The notes: a model not told the origin generated them from the letters alone. Counted from the first letter of the stretch, positions 8,230 to 17,344 are shown. The stretch: 64,000 bases of DNA from JAKALX01 sp964508715 (GCA_964508715.1 CAZDUX010000016.1:6582-70581), one strand, 5' to 3'. Translations and numbers: made by a program.

Positions 8230-9366
8230 TCATCCGGCCACGGCGTCGCGAAGCCGTTCGAAGAGGCCCTTGGACTTCTTCGGCATGGTGGGGGTACCCA
8301 TCGTCTGGGCGAGTTTCTCGAGGAGATCGCGCTGTTCGTCCGTGAGGTCTTCGGGGATGACGGCGGTCACGCGGACGACCATGTCGCCCCGGCCGCCACC
8401 GCGGAGGTGGGGGACTCCCTTGCCACGAAGGACGAAGTCCTCGCCGCTCTGTGTACCGGCAGGGATCTCCATCTCGAATTCGCCATCGAGGGTGGGGATG
8501 GTAACCCTTGCGCCGAGGGTGGCCTGCGCGATGTTGACGGGCAGGTCGAAGAGAATGTGGTCCTCAACGCGCTCGAAGGTTGGGTGGGGGCTGACGCTGA
8601 GGACGACATAGAGGTTACCGGGCTCACCACCGCGTAAACCGGCCTCACCCTCATTCGAGAGGCGAATCTGCTGGTCGTTGTCGACGCCAGCAGGGACCTT
8701 GACGCTGATGGTGCGTGTCGCCTTCTCACGGCCGGTGCCCCTGCACTTCGCGCAGGGGTTCGTGACGATTCGGCCTTCGCCCTGGCAGCGGCCACAGGTA
8801 GCGACGTTCACGAACTGGCCGAAGATGCTCTGCTGAGCACGGCGGATTTCGCCGGCGCCGTTGCAGTCGGGGCAGGTGGAGAGGTCGCTCCCGGGCTCGG
8901 AGCCACGGCCACTGCACTCGGAACAGCGCTCCATTCGCTGGTATTCGATCTCCTTCTCGACGCCGAAGACGGCCTCTTCGAAGGTGAGATGGAGGTTGTA
9001 ACGGAGATCCGCTCCGCGTGCCGGGCCGCGCCGGCGGCGCCCGCCACCGCGGCTGGCCCCACCGAAGAAGGCATCGAAGATATCGCCGAAACCCTCGAAG
9101 TTCTGGAAGCCCTCGAATCCCTGGGGGCCGGCTCCGCCCTCGACCCCGGCGTGACCGAAACGGTCGTAGCGAGCGCGCTTTTCGGGGTCCGAGAGGACCT
9201 CGTTGGCGGCATTGATCTCCTTGAACTGGCCGGCAGCCTTGGGGTCGGGATTGCGGTCGGGGTGGTACTGCATGGCGAGGCGGCGATAAGCCTTCTTGAT
9301 CTCGCTGGCATCCGCATCGCGAGAGACGCCGAGCACCTCGTAGTAGTCGCGCTGTCCGGTAGGCAT
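8230..9366 (-). CDS. dnaJ: Chaperone protein DnaJ
   Basis: The Hsp40 co-chaperone of DnaK. The start at ATG 9366 (MPTGQRDYYEVLGVSRDAD) gives 378 residues; the frame opens upstream through the CIRCE box, so the longer start is rejected. Domains in order: J domain 6-72 with the HPD tripeptide, Gly/Phe-rich region, a zinc-binding domain with four CxxCxGxG repeats (CSECSGRG, CPDCNGAG, CGRCQGEG, CAKCRGTG), and the C-terminal substrate-binding domains. No dnaK or grpE is adjacent, so this copy is unlinked from the classical operon in this window. Control is probably by HrcA through the CIRCE element. Confidence 0.97.
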   Translation of the reverse strand: MPTGQRDYYEVLGVSRDADASEIKKAYRRLAMQYHPDRNPDPKAAGQFKEINAANEVLSDPEKRARYDRFGHAGVEGGAGPQGFEGFQNFEGFGDIFDAFFGGASRGGGRRRRGPARGADLRYNLHLTFEEAVFGVEKEIEYQRMERCSECSGRGSEPGSDLSTCPDCNGAGEIRRAQQSIFGQFVNVATCGRCQGEGRIVTNPCAKCRGTGREKATRTISVKVPAGVDNDQQIRLSNEGEAGLRGGEPGNLYVVLSVSPHPTFERVEDHILFDLPVNIAQATLGARVTIPTLDGEFEMEIPAGTQSGEDFVLRGKGVPHLRGGGRGDMVVRVTAVIPEDLTDEQRDLLEKLAQTMGTPTMPKKSKGLFERLRDAVAG

Positions 9367-9371
9367 TCTGT

Positions 9372-9398
9372 TTAGCAGTGTAGCAAAGCGAGTGCTAA
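9372..9398 (-). promoter_or_regulatory. CIRCE element (HrcA operator) of dnaJ
   Basis: On the minus strand the sequence reads TTAGCACTC-N9-CACTGCTAA, matching the CIRCE consensus TTAGCACTC-N9-GAGTGCTAA at 16 of 18 positions with the exact 9-bp spacer. It ends 5 bp before the dnaJ ATG. A TACACT hexamer overlapping its right arm could act as a -10, which would leave almost no leader. Confidence 0.85.
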
Positions 9399-9460
9399 TC
9401 GCGGAGACAGGGAAGCCCCCGAAGTTGCCGGAGCGCTTACCGGAGTGGAGAATCGGCCGT

Positions 9461-9928
9461 ATGCCACAGATCCCGAACGAGTTGAAGGAGATGTTCCTCC
9501 GCTTCACGGAGGGGCCAACCGTCCTGAACAGCGCGACGCAGGATATCAACCCGGCACTGTTGAACCGGCCGAACCGCGATGGCTGGTCGATCCGGGACAT
9601 CATCGTGCACCTGGCAGATGCCGAGATCGTGGGCGCGTACCGTTTTCGCATGGTACTGGCCGAGGATGAACCGACACTCCCGGTCTATGACCACGAAGGC
9701 TGGAAGAGGCGGCTGCACTACATCTGGCGGAGCCCGGAGGCCGCACTCTCGTTGTTTCAGCAGATGCGGTTTTCGACCGCGGAGATGCTGCAGCAGTGCG
9801 ACCTCGCATCGTGGCAGCGGGCCGGGATACACCCCGAGCGGGGGCGGCTCACGTTGCGAGACCTGTTGCAGACGTACACCGAGCACGCGGAATCACACAT
9901 CGCCCAGATCGAGGAGATGAAGGCGTAG
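9461..9928 (+). CDS. DinB-superfamily protein
   Basis: The start at ATG 9461 (MPQIPNELKEMFLRF) is chosen over an upstream in-frame ATG at 9392 that would overlap the CIRCE box. The 155-residue product is an all-helical DinB/YfiT-type four-helix protein. It shows the metal-site pattern of that superfamily: DIIVHLADAE near residues 45-54 and a C-terminal EHAESHIAQIEEMK, supplying the conserved histidines. Such proteins are often thiol transferases or are damage-inducible with unknown substrate. Divergent from dnaJ. Confidence 0.82.
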   Translation: MPQIPNELKEMFLRFTEGPTVLNSATQDINPALLNRPNRDGWSIRDIIVHLADAEIVGAYRFRMVLAEDEPTLPVYDHEGWKRRLHYIWRSPEAALSLFQQMRFSTAEMLQQCDLASWQRAGIHPERGRLTLRDLLQTYTEHAESHIAQIEEMKA

Positions 9929-9995
9929 CAAACCAGCGCCTGTCCCGCTCCCGGTCGATCGGTTCCCGGGTGAACGAGCGTCCCTGCTGTCATTC

Positions 9996-10012
9996 GGCCG
10001 GCCGGGCCGGCC
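9996..10012. terminator. GC-rich hairpin between convergent genes
   Basis: GGCCGGC pairs with GCCGGCC across a 3-bp loop between the dinB-like gene (plus) and the CAP gene (minus). There is no T-run, so it may be a weak bidirectional terminator. A similar hairpin lies at another convergent junction near 34412. Confidence 0.35.
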
Positions 10013-10043
10013 CACAGTGACTACATGAACCCGGTCGCGCAAA

Positions 10044-11162
10044 CTAGCGCCCGATTGGGAACCCGCCAGATCCCTTTGCGATAACCCAGTACGCCTGGCC
10101 CTGGTGGAGAACGGTCAGGTTGTTGAGGAAGGCAGGCAGGCCAGGGCCATAGCGCCGCCAGGCCTGGTTCGCCGGGTCCCAGGCGTAGATGACGGAGATC
10201 GTGTTCGCTGACGTACCGAGCACCTCCGAGGGCGGAACATCGCCAGAAGGCCAGGAGACCAGGTTGGCACCAGGGGAGAGCGGGAGCGTATGGGCAGGCG
10301 GCCGCGTCGCGGTCGGTGTGGCGGTGGCAGCCAGGGTTGGTGTGGCAGCCGGCGACTGTTTGGGCGCCGTGGTGCTCGTTGGCGTTACAACAGGAGACGG
10401 GGTAGCAGCCGGTGCGGTGCTCGCCGGTGATGACGTGGCAGGCGGAATGGTGACTGACGGCCGGGGCGTGTCGGTTGGAGCCACCGTTGGTTGCCCGGTT
10501 GGAACAACGGTTGGCTGAGTAGGAGTAGGCGTCGCAGTCCTGGTGGGTGTCGCAGTCGGCGGGGGAGTGGTGGGAACCGGGGTCGGCGTGTTCGCCGGCG
10601 GCACCGGCCCGCCGCCACCCGTTCCATCGTCGGTGGAGCCGAAGTCGGTAACCCAGTACCAACCATAAGTTGAGCCCCCGGTGTAGGCACGGCCGATGCC
10701 GATCTGCCGGTAGGAGCCATTGAGCATGTTGGCGTTGTGACCGGAGGAGGCTTTCCACATGCTGAACGCCTGCTGCGCAGAACTGGCGACCGTCCCGGCG
10801 GCGATGTTTTCCCCGGCACCCTGGGGGTATCCGCAATCCATGACACGTTGCGACGGCGAGCGGCCCAGCGAATCGGTATGCGAGAAGTAGTTCTTCGCAC
10901 CGAGATCGACGGCGAGCCATGCAGCGGCACGGTTGAGGTTGGTGCTCGCCGTTAGCGCACCGAGACCGTTCTGGGCACGGTACGCATTGATGAGGCCAAG
11001 GAACGCCTGCTCTTCCGCGTCCAGGGAGCTATCGGCAGTGCAGTTGGCGAGGGCATTGGCCCGGGGAACGTGCGCGACGAGCGAGGTGGCCGAAAAGAGC
11101 AGCGCACCGACCACCACGATGACCAACGGGAGAAAGCGGGCACGGCCCCGGCCAGCATCCAC
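10044..11162 (-). CDS. Secreted CAP/SCP-domain protein with Pro/Thr-rich stalk
   Basis: The 372-residue protein starts at GTG 11162 behind GGAGC. An N-terminal hydrophobic segment (FLPLVIVVVGALLFSATS) serves as signal peptide or anchor. The CAP/SCP domain (about 40-175) shows EEQAFLGLINAYRAQNGL, the metal-site His in NYFSHTDSLG, GENIAAG, and SSGHNANMLN. A long Pro/Thr/Ala stalk (about 190-290) joins it to an ending domain with LSPGANLVSWPSGD and GQAYWV, a repeat seen at the C-termini of surface proteins. Function is unknown; bacterial CAP proteins act extracellularly. Low complexity is confined to the stalk. Confidence 0.85.
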   Translation of the reverse strand: MDAGRGRARFLPLVIVVVGALLFSATSLVAHVPRANALANCTADSSLDAEEQAFLGLINAYRAQNGLGALTASTNLNRAAAWLAVDLGAKNYFSHTDSLGRSPSQRVMDCGYPQGAGENIAAGTVASSAQQAFSMWKASSGHNANMLNGSYRQIGIGRAYTGGSTYGWYWVTDFGSTDDGTGGGGPVPPANTPTPVPTTPPPTATPTRTATPTPTQPTVVPTGQPTVAPTDTPRPSVTIPPATSSPASTAPAATPSPVVTPTSTTAPKQSPAATPTLAATATPTATRPPAHTLPLSPGANLVSWPSGDVPPSEVLGTSANTISVIYAWDPANQAWRRYGPGLPAFLNNLTVLHQGQAYWVIAKGSGGFPIGR

Positions 11163-11350
11163 AACAATGCTCCATGGGGGCTAAGGAGTGACGTTGGCGC
11201 CCCGCTTTGAAGTTCGGCCGGGGATAGAGGCGAGCGGGTGACATGCGTGTTACGAGGGTGGGTGCACACGATGCAGTGGGCCGCACTCTCTCGCCAACAT
11301 GTTGGAGAGGGGCTGCTACGAGGAGGACGCTTCAGTGTGGGGACTGACCG

Positions 11351-11734
11351 TCACTTCGCCCTGGAACGGTAATCGGCAACGGCAGCCTTGAGTGCATCGG
11401 CGGCAAGGACACTGCAGTGGACTTTGTCCTTCGGGAGGCCGCCGATCTCTTCGGCGATGCGCTCGCGCGTAAGGGCGTCAACCTCATCGAGGGTCCAGCC
11501 ATGCACCAGCTCGCTCGCAAAAGAGCTGGTTGCGATTGCCGGGGGGCAGCCACGGGTTTGCCAGCGAACTTCGGCGATACGGCCAGAGTCGACACGGATC
11601 ATGACACGCATGCGGTCGCCGCAAACCGGGTTGGATTTCGTCGCTTCACCATCGGGCGCATCGAGCTCTCCGGAGTTGCGGGGATGTTCGAAGTGTTCGA
11701 TGACGAGGGGTGCGTAGGCGGCCACGAAGTCCAT
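11351..11734 (-). CDS. SufU/IscU-type iron-sulfur cluster scaffold protein
   Basis: A 127-residue NifU-N/IscU-like protein on which Fe-S clusters are assembled before transfer. The three ligand cysteines are in canonical context: NPVCGDRM near residue 38, RGCPPAIA near 63, and KVHCSVLA near 107. The N-terminus LVIEHFEHPRNSGEL is also typical. No sufBCD or cysteine desulfurase gene is adjacent, so the scaffold is detached from a complete operon here. Whether it is of SufU or IscU type cannot be settled without alignment. Confidence 0.88.
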   Translation of the reverse strand: MDFVAAYAPLVIEHFEHPRNSGELDAPDGEATKSNPVCGDRMRVMIRVDSGRIAEVRWQTRGCPPAIATSSFASELVHGWTLDEVDALTRERIAEEIGGLPKDKVHCSVLAADALKAAVADYRSRAK

Positions 11735-12103
11735 TCTTCGGGTGCCGGGAATCGCACGTCAATGGATCCATGGCGCGGGAGAAGCGGCGCGGGCCTGCGA
11801 ACCACGGCACGAGGGCCCCTGCTCCCGGCCAATCCCGAATTGCAGGCGCAGCCGGGCAGCCATGCGTCTCGTAGCAGCGACTTCCCCCGGCTGAGATGAG
11901 CCGCCGGTATCGTGGCCGGGCAGCTCGCGGCCGAGTCAGCCTGCCGTGGCGGCAGGGATAGCCGGGACACGCTCGGGCCGTGAGGCTGAGCAAAGGAATC
12001 GATGGATCCTATCGGAATGAGGGATGGCTGGTTTGACCCATTTTCGTGGGAGCCCAATTATCGTGAGACGGGTTCGGACATAAGGGCCCGGCAGGAGAAA
12101 TGG
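11735..12103. other. Intergenic region upstream of gdhA
   Basis: About 370 bp between the divergent scaffold gene and gdhA. I see no RNA gene or clear operator. An in-frame ATG at 12002 would lengthen GDH by 34 residues that do not resemble the family. Confidence 0.5.
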
Positions 12104-13450
12104 ATGCTCGCGATGACTGAACAGCTCGAGGCGATCTACCAGGAAGTTGTACGGCGGAACCCGGCCGAATTGGAGTTCCACCAGGCAGTCCGGGAGGTGT
12201 TGGAATCGCTGGCGCCAGTCGTGGCGAAGCGGCCGGACCTTGCGCAGCGGCGCATCATCGAGCGAATCTGCGAGCCGGAGCGCCAGGTCATCTTCCGGGT
12301 GACATGGCAGGACGACCACGGACAGGTGCATGTCAACCGGGGCTTCCGGGTGCAGTTCAACAGCGCGCTCGGGCCGTACAAGGGCGGGCTGCGGTTCCAT
12401 CCGTCGGTCTACCTGGGGATTATCAAGTTCCTGGGGTTCGAACAGATCTTCAAGAACGCGTTGACGGGGATGCCGATCGGCGGAGCGAAGGGTGGATCGG
12501 ACTTCGATCCCAAGGGCCGGTCGGACGACGAGATCATGCGCTTCTGCCAGTCATTCATGACAGAGCTGTTCCGCCACCTCGGTGAGTACCGGGATGTGCC
12601 CGCGGGTGATATCGGTGTAGGCGCGCGGGAGATCGGCTACCTCTTCGGCCAGTTCAAGCGGATTACAAACAACTACGAGTCGGGCGTCCTCACGGGCAAA
12701 GGGCTCGGATGGGGCGGTTCGCTCGTACGAAAGGAAGCGACCGGCTACGGTTCTGTGTTCTTCGCCCAGGAGATGCTGAAGGCGCGGAACGACAGCGTGG
12801 ATGGCAAGACGTGCGTGGTCTCCGGGTCGGGCAATGTCGCGATCTACACCATTGAGAAGCTGCAGCAGCTGGGTGCGAAGGTGGTGGCTTGTAGCGATTC
12901 GACCGGGTACGTGCACGAGGCAGGAGGGATCGACCTCGACTGCCTGAAGCAGATAAAGGAAGTGGAGCGGCTGCGCATCGAGGCGTATGCACAGCGCCGC
13001 CCCAAGGCGCGGTTCGTTCCCGGCGGGAACATCTGGGAGGTGCCCTGCGAAGTGGCGTTCCCATCGGCGACGCAGAACGAAATCAATGGCAAGGATGCTG
13101 CACTGCTGGTGGCGAACGGCTGCAAGGTGGTCTGCGAGGGAGCAAACATGCCAACCACCCCCGAGGGGATCGAGGTCTTCCAGGAGGCGGAGATCGCCTA
13201 CGGACTCGGGAAGGCCGCAAACGCGGGCGGCGTGGCCACCTCGGCACTGGAGATGCAGCAGAACGCAAGCCGCGATTCGTGGACGTTCGAGTACACGGAG
13301 GCACGGTTGGCGCGGATCATGCAGGACATCCACAAGGTGTGCTACGAGACGGCCGAGGAGTATGGGGCACCCGGCAACTACGTGCTGGGCGCGAATATCT
13401 CCGCGTTCATCCGGGTAGCCGAGGCGATGGAAGCGTTCGGGCTGATCTGA
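12104..13450 (+). CDS. gdhA: NADP-type glutamate dehydrogenase
   Basis: Catalyses reductive amination of 2-oxoglutarate to glutamate. The start at ATG 12104 follows AGGAG and gives 448 residues, the usual length for hexameric bacterial GdhA; an upstream ATG at 12002 is open but not family-like. Diagnostic blocks: VQFNSALGPYKGGLRFHPSV with the catalytic-pocket lysine, MPIGGAKGGSDFDPKG, GVGAREIGYLFGQFKR, and the nucleotide-binding VVSGSGNVAIYTIEKL. EGANMPTT and KAANAGGVATSALEM follow near the end. With glnA at 38.9 kb it provides both routes of ammonia assimilation. It ends 6 bp from the convergent peroxiredoxin gene. Confidence 0.96.
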   Translation: MLAMTEQLEAIYQEVVRRNPAELEFHQAVREVLESLAPVVAKRPDLAQRRIIERICEPERQVIFRVTWQDDHGQVHVNRGFRVQFNSALGPYKGGLRFHPSVYLGIIKFLGFEQIFKNALTGMPIGGAKGGSDFDPKGRSDDEIMRFCQSFMTELFRHLGEYRDVPAGDIGVGAREIGYLFGQFKRITNNYESGVLTGKGLGWGGSLVRKEATGYGSVFFAQEMLKARNDSVDGKTCVVSGSGNVAIYTIEKLQQLGAKVVACSDSTGYVHEAGGIDLDCLKQIKEVERLRIEAYAQRRPKARFVPGGNIWEVPCEVAFPSATQNEINGKDAALLVANGCKVVCEGANMPTTPEGIEVFQEAEIAYGLGKAANAGGVATSALEMQQNASRDSWTFEYTEARLARIMQDIHKVCYETAEEYGAPGNYVLGANISAFIRVAEAMEAFGLI

Positions 13451-13456
13451 ACGGGA

Positions 13457-13966
13457 TCAGACGAGCCCAATACCGCGGAAGATCTCTTCAAACGCAGAGA
13501 CGCTGCCAGGATTGAAGTGGGGGAGGACGTAGGTGACACGGTTATCCGCACCGACGACCACCACCCCACGCCTGGACTTTCGTTCAACGGGATCCCACAT
13601 GCCGTAGGGCTTGATGGCTTCTGCAAAGAAGTCGGATATGAGCGGGAACGGGTAGTGGTCGCGTTCGTGGAAGCGTTCGTGGGAACCGAGGCCGTTCGTG
13701 TTTATCGCAAAGACCTGGATACCCGCCCCCGCCAGGAGGTCGTACTCCTGTGCGAACGCCTGGAGCTCGCGAGTACAGACCGGCATGCCATCGTCCTCGT
13801 AGAAGATGAGCATGACCGGGCCATTGGGTGTAAGGCCGTAGAGGTGGACGTCGAGACGCTCTCCGCCATCGCGGACAGCGGGAAGGGTGAAATCCGGGGC
13901 GGTGTCGTTCAGTTCGAGTGGGGCAGGCCGGATAACAGGGTTCGGCTTCTCGTTCGCTTCGGTCAC
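13457..13966 (-). CDS. Peroxiredoxin (AhpC/TSA family)
   Basis: A 169-residue thiol peroxidase-like protein. The peroxidatic cysteine is C64 in GMPVCTRELQAF, replacing the more usual TPxCT. Only one cysteine is visible, so it would be a 1-Cys type needing an external reductant; the thioredoxin system at 43-44 kb is a candidate. The start GTG 13966 overlaps the stop of the MidA-like gene (GTGA) and GGAGG precedes it, so the two are coupled. Near 120-130, RKSRRGVVVVGADN follows the family pattern. Confidence 0.88.
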   Translation of the reverse strand: MTEANEKPNPVIRPAPLELNDTAPDFTLPAVRDGGERLDVHLYGLTPNGPVMLIFYEDDGMPVCTRELQAFAQEYDLLAGAGIQVFAINTNGLGSHERFHERDHYPFPLISDFFAEAIKPYGMWDPVERKSRRGVVVVGADNRVTYVLPHFNPGSVSAFEEIFRGIGLV

Positions 13967-15039
13967 ACTCCCTCCTCGAAGCCGGCAGGCGTACCGGGGA
14001 CATCTTTCGTGGCGGCCAGTACGCGGATACGGCCAAGGCCGGCGCCATCGGTGAGTTGTTCGAGCGCGCGGCGGCGAATGAAAAACTCCTGGACGTCATC
14101 CCGGGCAGCTTCGACGAGCGACGGGAGACCGAGGGCGTAGAGGAACTCCATCTGCTTGACCGGGCCAAAAACGGTGAAGCCTTCATCCTCGGCGGCAGCC
14201 GCGAGTTCACTGAAGTTGACGTGTGCCGTGAGATCCTGCTCGCCAACGTGCTGGTACGGATCTTCGGTAGGCGTGTGGCGGTAGAAGCCCATGAGGGTGC
14301 CGTTGACCCGCCAGGGTGCCCAGAGTTCGTCCTGCGGGTAGCCATAGTCGAAGACAAGGACGCCGCCATGCTCGATGAGAGAACAGAGACTCGACATCGC
14401 GGGGTAGGTGGACGGATTGACCTCGAAGCGGCCCTCGGAGGGGGCGTCATCGATGATGGCGACGGGGCCCGGGATTTCGACGAAGCGTTGGCCGTCCCAA
14501 CCGACGTGGACTTCGCGGGGGCCGCGTTCGGTCGCTTCGAAGAGGCGCACCGGGAAGGCATCGAAGAGTTCGTTGGCGATAACGACGCCGTGGGCGACAG
14601 GCTTCAGCGGCGGGTCGGCCCATTCAACCCGTGGATCGTCGCCAGGGGCGTTGGGCTCGATAGCGACGTAGCGGAGGGCCTGGCGGAATCCGTCGGTTCG
14701 GCCCTCGGCCCAGTCGAGAATAGCCCTGGCGAGGGCGCCCTGGCCTGCCCCCGGCTCGAAGATGGTGAATGGAGCCGGTTCACCAAGACGCTTCCAGAGG
14801 TCCCGGCACCAGCCGGCGACCGCCCACCCAAACATCGGGTGGATGGCCGGGCTCGTGACGAAATCGCCGGCAGTGCCGATTCGCCCGGCCTTGCGGTAGT
14901 AGCCAAACTCGGGGTGATAGAGGGCGAGTTCCATGAAGCGCTGGAACGGGATGGGACCGTCGGCCATCTCGGCCACGATGGCCTGGACAAGGCGCGGGTT
15001 GCCGAGAGCGGCGCTGCCGGGGTCGAGGTCGAGAGGCAT
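13963..15039 (-). CDS. MidA/NDUFAF7-family SAM-dependent methyltransferase
   Basis: The start is placed at ATG 15039 (MPLDLDPGSAAL), giving 358 residues; the frame opens at 15132 but the first 31 codons are not family-like. Visible signatures are ALYHPEFGYYRK, GTAGDFVTSPAIHPMFG, FEPGAGQGALARAIL (SAM motif I), IANELFDAFPV and the late VFDYGYPQDEL. Eukaryotic NDUFAF7 methylates an arginine of a complex I subunit; the bacterial target is not established. It runs into the peroxiredoxin gene with a 4-bp overlap. Confidence 0.88.
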   Translation of the reverse strand: MPLDLDPGSAALGNPRLVQAIVAEMADGPIPFQRFMELALYHPEFGYYRKAGRIGTAGDFVTSPAIHPMFGWAVAGWCRDLWKRLGEPAPFTIFEPGAGQGALARAILDWAEGRTDGFRQALRYVAIEPNAPGDDPRVEWADPPLKPVAHGVVIANELFDAFPVRLFEATERGPREVHVGWDGQRFVEIPGPVAIIDDAPSEGRFEVNPSTYPAMSSLCSLIEHGGVLVFDYGYPQDELWAPWRVNGTLMGFYRHTPTEDPYQHVGEQDLTAHVNFSELAAAAEDEGFTVFGPVKQMEFLYALGLPSLVEAARDDVQEFFIRRRALEQLTDGAGLGRIRVLAATKDVPGTPAGFEEGV

Positions 15040-15286
15040 GTGCTGAGTGTAACGAACCGGGACCTCGAAGGCCTGCGGGTGCGATTGGGAGCTGCCCGGC
15101 CCTGAGCCGATGGCATGGAGTGCCCGGCTCACCGCCCACGTACCGGTCGCAATCGGGTGGAGTGCCAGTCCTTTCGCAATATCGTTCAGACATCTGTCCG
15201 GATAGGGGGCATGGTGTGATGGTTGTTCCGGCGGGGGATGCTGAGTACCCTAGCGCCCGGCGAACCTTTCGCCCGGAGCGAACCCC

Positions 15287-15790
15287 GTGACCGCTTCTCC
15301 TCCGAAATCCGAGCATGCCGTCGATCAGGCGCTTCGGTACCTGTCGCAGGCACTCAACATGTTCGACCCGCTGCGTTTTCGCGCCTGGGCCGAGCTGGGG
15401 CTAACGACTGCACAACTCCGTGTGCTCTTCCTGACGCGGGAGCAGCCGGGGGTGACGGCCGGCGAGCTCGCCCACCGGCTCGGGGTGACCCCCCCGACGA
15501 TCTCCGGGATCGTGGACCGGCTGGTGAAGCTGGGGCTCGTGCGACGCGAAGATGATGACTCGGACCGGCGGCTCGTGCGCAACCACCTCACGGAGGACGG
15601 AGCGAACGCGTGCAGCCGGTTGGAGCGCGGCGTGGAGATCTTCACCCGGCGAATCCTGATCGAAATGAACCATGAGGACCTGGAGGATTTGATCCGGGGA
15701 CTCAAGGCGTTCATCAAGGCGAGCACCTACGTCTCGAACGTAGAGCCCAACCTGGCCGTGGTGGCGATGCCCGGAGTGAACCTCGGATGA
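15287..15790 (+). CDS. MarR-family transcriptional regulator
   Basis: A 167-residue winged-helix protein with TAQLRVLFLTREQPGVTAGE, LAHRLGVTPPTISGIVDRLV (recognition helix, about residues 62-81) and the wing RREDDDSDRRLVRNHLTEDG. MarR proteins are dimeric repressors released by small ligands or oxidation; the ligand here is unknown. The start is GTG 15287. The stop overlaps the phosphatase start (ATGA), so the two are one transcription unit. Confidence 0.9.
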   Translation: MTASPPKSEHAVDQALRYLSQALNMFDPLRFRAWAELGLTTAQLRVLFLTREQPGVTAGELAHRLGVTPPTISGIVDRLVKLGLVRREDDDSDRRLVRNHLTEDGANACSRLERGVEIFTRRILIEMNHEDLEDLIRGLKAFIKASTYVSNVEPNLAVVAMPGVNLG

Positions 15791-16491
15791 GCCCACGTAT
15801 CCGGACGATTGACCTGGAGAACCCGTTCGCGGCCACGTTCGAGGGGATGTGTGAAGTACTCCTGGTGCGACACGGCGAGCAGAAGTTCTACGAGAATATT
15901 CCGCTCGGCGAGGCCCTGGACGCACCCCTTTCGGAGATGGGTTGGAAGCAGGCGAAAGCGGTGGGTGAACGCCTTGCGCCAGCACGGCTGGGGAAGGTGT
16001 ATGTAAGCCCCATGCGCCGCGCATTCGACACCGGGAACGAGATCGCGAAGCACCACGGCCTGGCACCGATCGTGCGGGATGAGCTGCGGGAGATTGACCT
16101 CTGGCAGAAGGCGCCACAGGACAAGGGCCTGCTCGACCTCTACTCAAAAGAAGAGCTGGCACAGATTTACCGCGAGGTCAGCCGCTCACGCCTGCACTCT
16201 GCGTACCCCCACGTTGAAGACGTCGACGAGTTCAAGCAGCGCGTGGTGACGGCGATCGATGACATCATCGCGGAGAGCGAGGGCCACCGGGTCGTGGTTG
16301 CCTGCCATGGTGGCGTCATCAACGCCTACCTGAGTCACTTCTTCGGGTCGGCCTACGACAGCCTGGTGAACGTCTTTCACACGTCGATCACCGTGGTTCG
16401 CGGGGCAGACACGCGACGCGCGCTGCTGACAATCAATGACTACTCGCACGTCATGGCCTTCCAGAGCCACCGGAGCGACTTCAATGCCTGA
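15787..16491 (+). CDS. Histidine phosphatase (phosphoglycerate-mutase-like) family protein
   Basis: A 234-residue protein with the RHG catalytic motif in VLLVRHGEQKFYEN (nucleophile His near residue 28), SEMGWKQAKAVGERL, YVSPMRRAFDTG, and the second catalytic His in VVVACHGGVINAYL. The fold is that of acid phosphatases and cofactor-dependent phosphoglycerate mutases. The substrate is unknown, and the non-standard length argues against glycolytic GpmA. It overlaps the MarR gene upstream and the methyltransferase gene downstream by 8 bp, indicating one operon. Confidence 0.9.
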   Translation: MSPRIRTIDLENPFAATFEGMCEVLLVRHGEQKFYENIPLGEALDAPLSEMGWKQAKAVGERLAPARLGKVYVSPMRRAFDTGNEIAKHHGLAPIVRDELREIDLWQKAPQDKGLLDLYSKEELAQIYREVSRSRLHSAYPHVEDVDEFKQRVVTAIDDIIAESEGHRVVVACHGGVINAYLSHFFGSAYDSLVNVFHTSITVVRGADTRRALLTINDYSHVMAFQSHRSDFNA

Positions 16492-17335
16492 GGACGACAG
16501 ACCACCGAGGCCGCTCCAGGTACACCCACCAGGGCTGCAGGATGAGTTCGACGAGGCACTCGAGGAGTACGACGAGGCCGGCGATCCCGATCCGGCGTTC
16601 TACGAACACGGCGGAGTGAGCCTCTCCGAGTCGGAGCGGGAGTTGCTTGGCAATCTCCGCGGGAAGCGGCTGCTCATGCTGCAGGCGGGTAACGGCGAAG
16701 ACGTGCTCTCGCTGGTGAACCTCGGAGCAACGGTGACGTGTGTCGATGACGAGGAGAGCCTCGCAGGCGCGCGGGCACTGGCAGCGGCGGCGGGGAGAGA
16801 GGTCACATTCGTTGAGGATGACCCGAGTTCGATCTCAGATGAGCTGCGGCAGGGGCAATTCGACGTGGCCTATTCGGGGTTCTCATCGATAGTGTGGCTG
16901 CCGAGTCTCGACGACTGGGCCAGCGGGCTCTCAGCGGCACTGAAGCAGGGCGGGCGGCTCGTGGTCTATGACGAACACCCGATGGCGCGGGTCTTTGGCG
17001 AAATGGACGGCCACCTGTTCGTTTCGAACTCGTACTTCGGTGAGACGGCGGAGTGGGAAGACGACGAAGCGGAGGACGAGGAGGCCGATGCGACTGACGT
17101 TGACGAGGCCGGCATGTTCGAGCACCTCGCCGGTGGGCCCATACTGGCAGAACCGGAGTGGACCGTCGGCGACATAGTCGAGGCACTCGGGGCGAATGGA
17201 CTGGCCGTGATGTGCTTGCGGGAGTACCCGGAGAGCGACCGGTATGAGACGACGCTGGACACGCTCGTAAACGCGGACTACGACGAGATATCGCGGGTAC
17301 CGGGAGTAATGCTCATCCTCGCCGTGAAGCTGTAA
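16484..17335 (+). CDS. Class I SAM-dependent methyltransferase, acidic
   Basis: Start at ATG 16484, overlapping the phosphatase stop. The 283-residue protein begins with an acidic tail (MPEDDRPPRPLQVHPPG). The Rossmann core is near 60-165: KRLLMLQAGNGEDVLSLVN (motif I), VTCVDDEES (motif II) and ALKQGGRLVVYDEHP. A long acidic insert (WEDDEAEDEEADATDVDE) follows, then a substrate-region helix pair ending VPGVMLILAVKL. This layout resembles methyltransferases of small hydrophobic substrates, but the acceptor is not evident. Confidence 0.82.
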   Translation: MPEDDRPPRPLQVHPPGLQDEFDEALEEYDEAGDPDPAFYEHGGVSLSESERELLGNLRGKRLLMLQAGNGEDVLSLVNLGATVTCVDDEESLAGARALAAAAGREVTFVEDDPSSISDELRQGQFDVAYSGFSSIVWLPSLDDWASGLSAALKQGGRLVVYDEHPMARVFGEMDGHLFVSNSYFGETAEWEDDEAEDEEADATDVDEAGMFEHLAGGPILAEPEWTVGDIVEALGANGLAVMCLREYPESDRYETTLDTLVNADYDEISRVPGVMLILAVKL

Positions 17336-17344
17336 CGTTCGCAC

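Noticed and set aside
15040..15286. Gene in the MidA-MarR divergent gap
   Set aside because: The short frames there are only extensions of neighbours. No start with ribosome site or family pattern was found.
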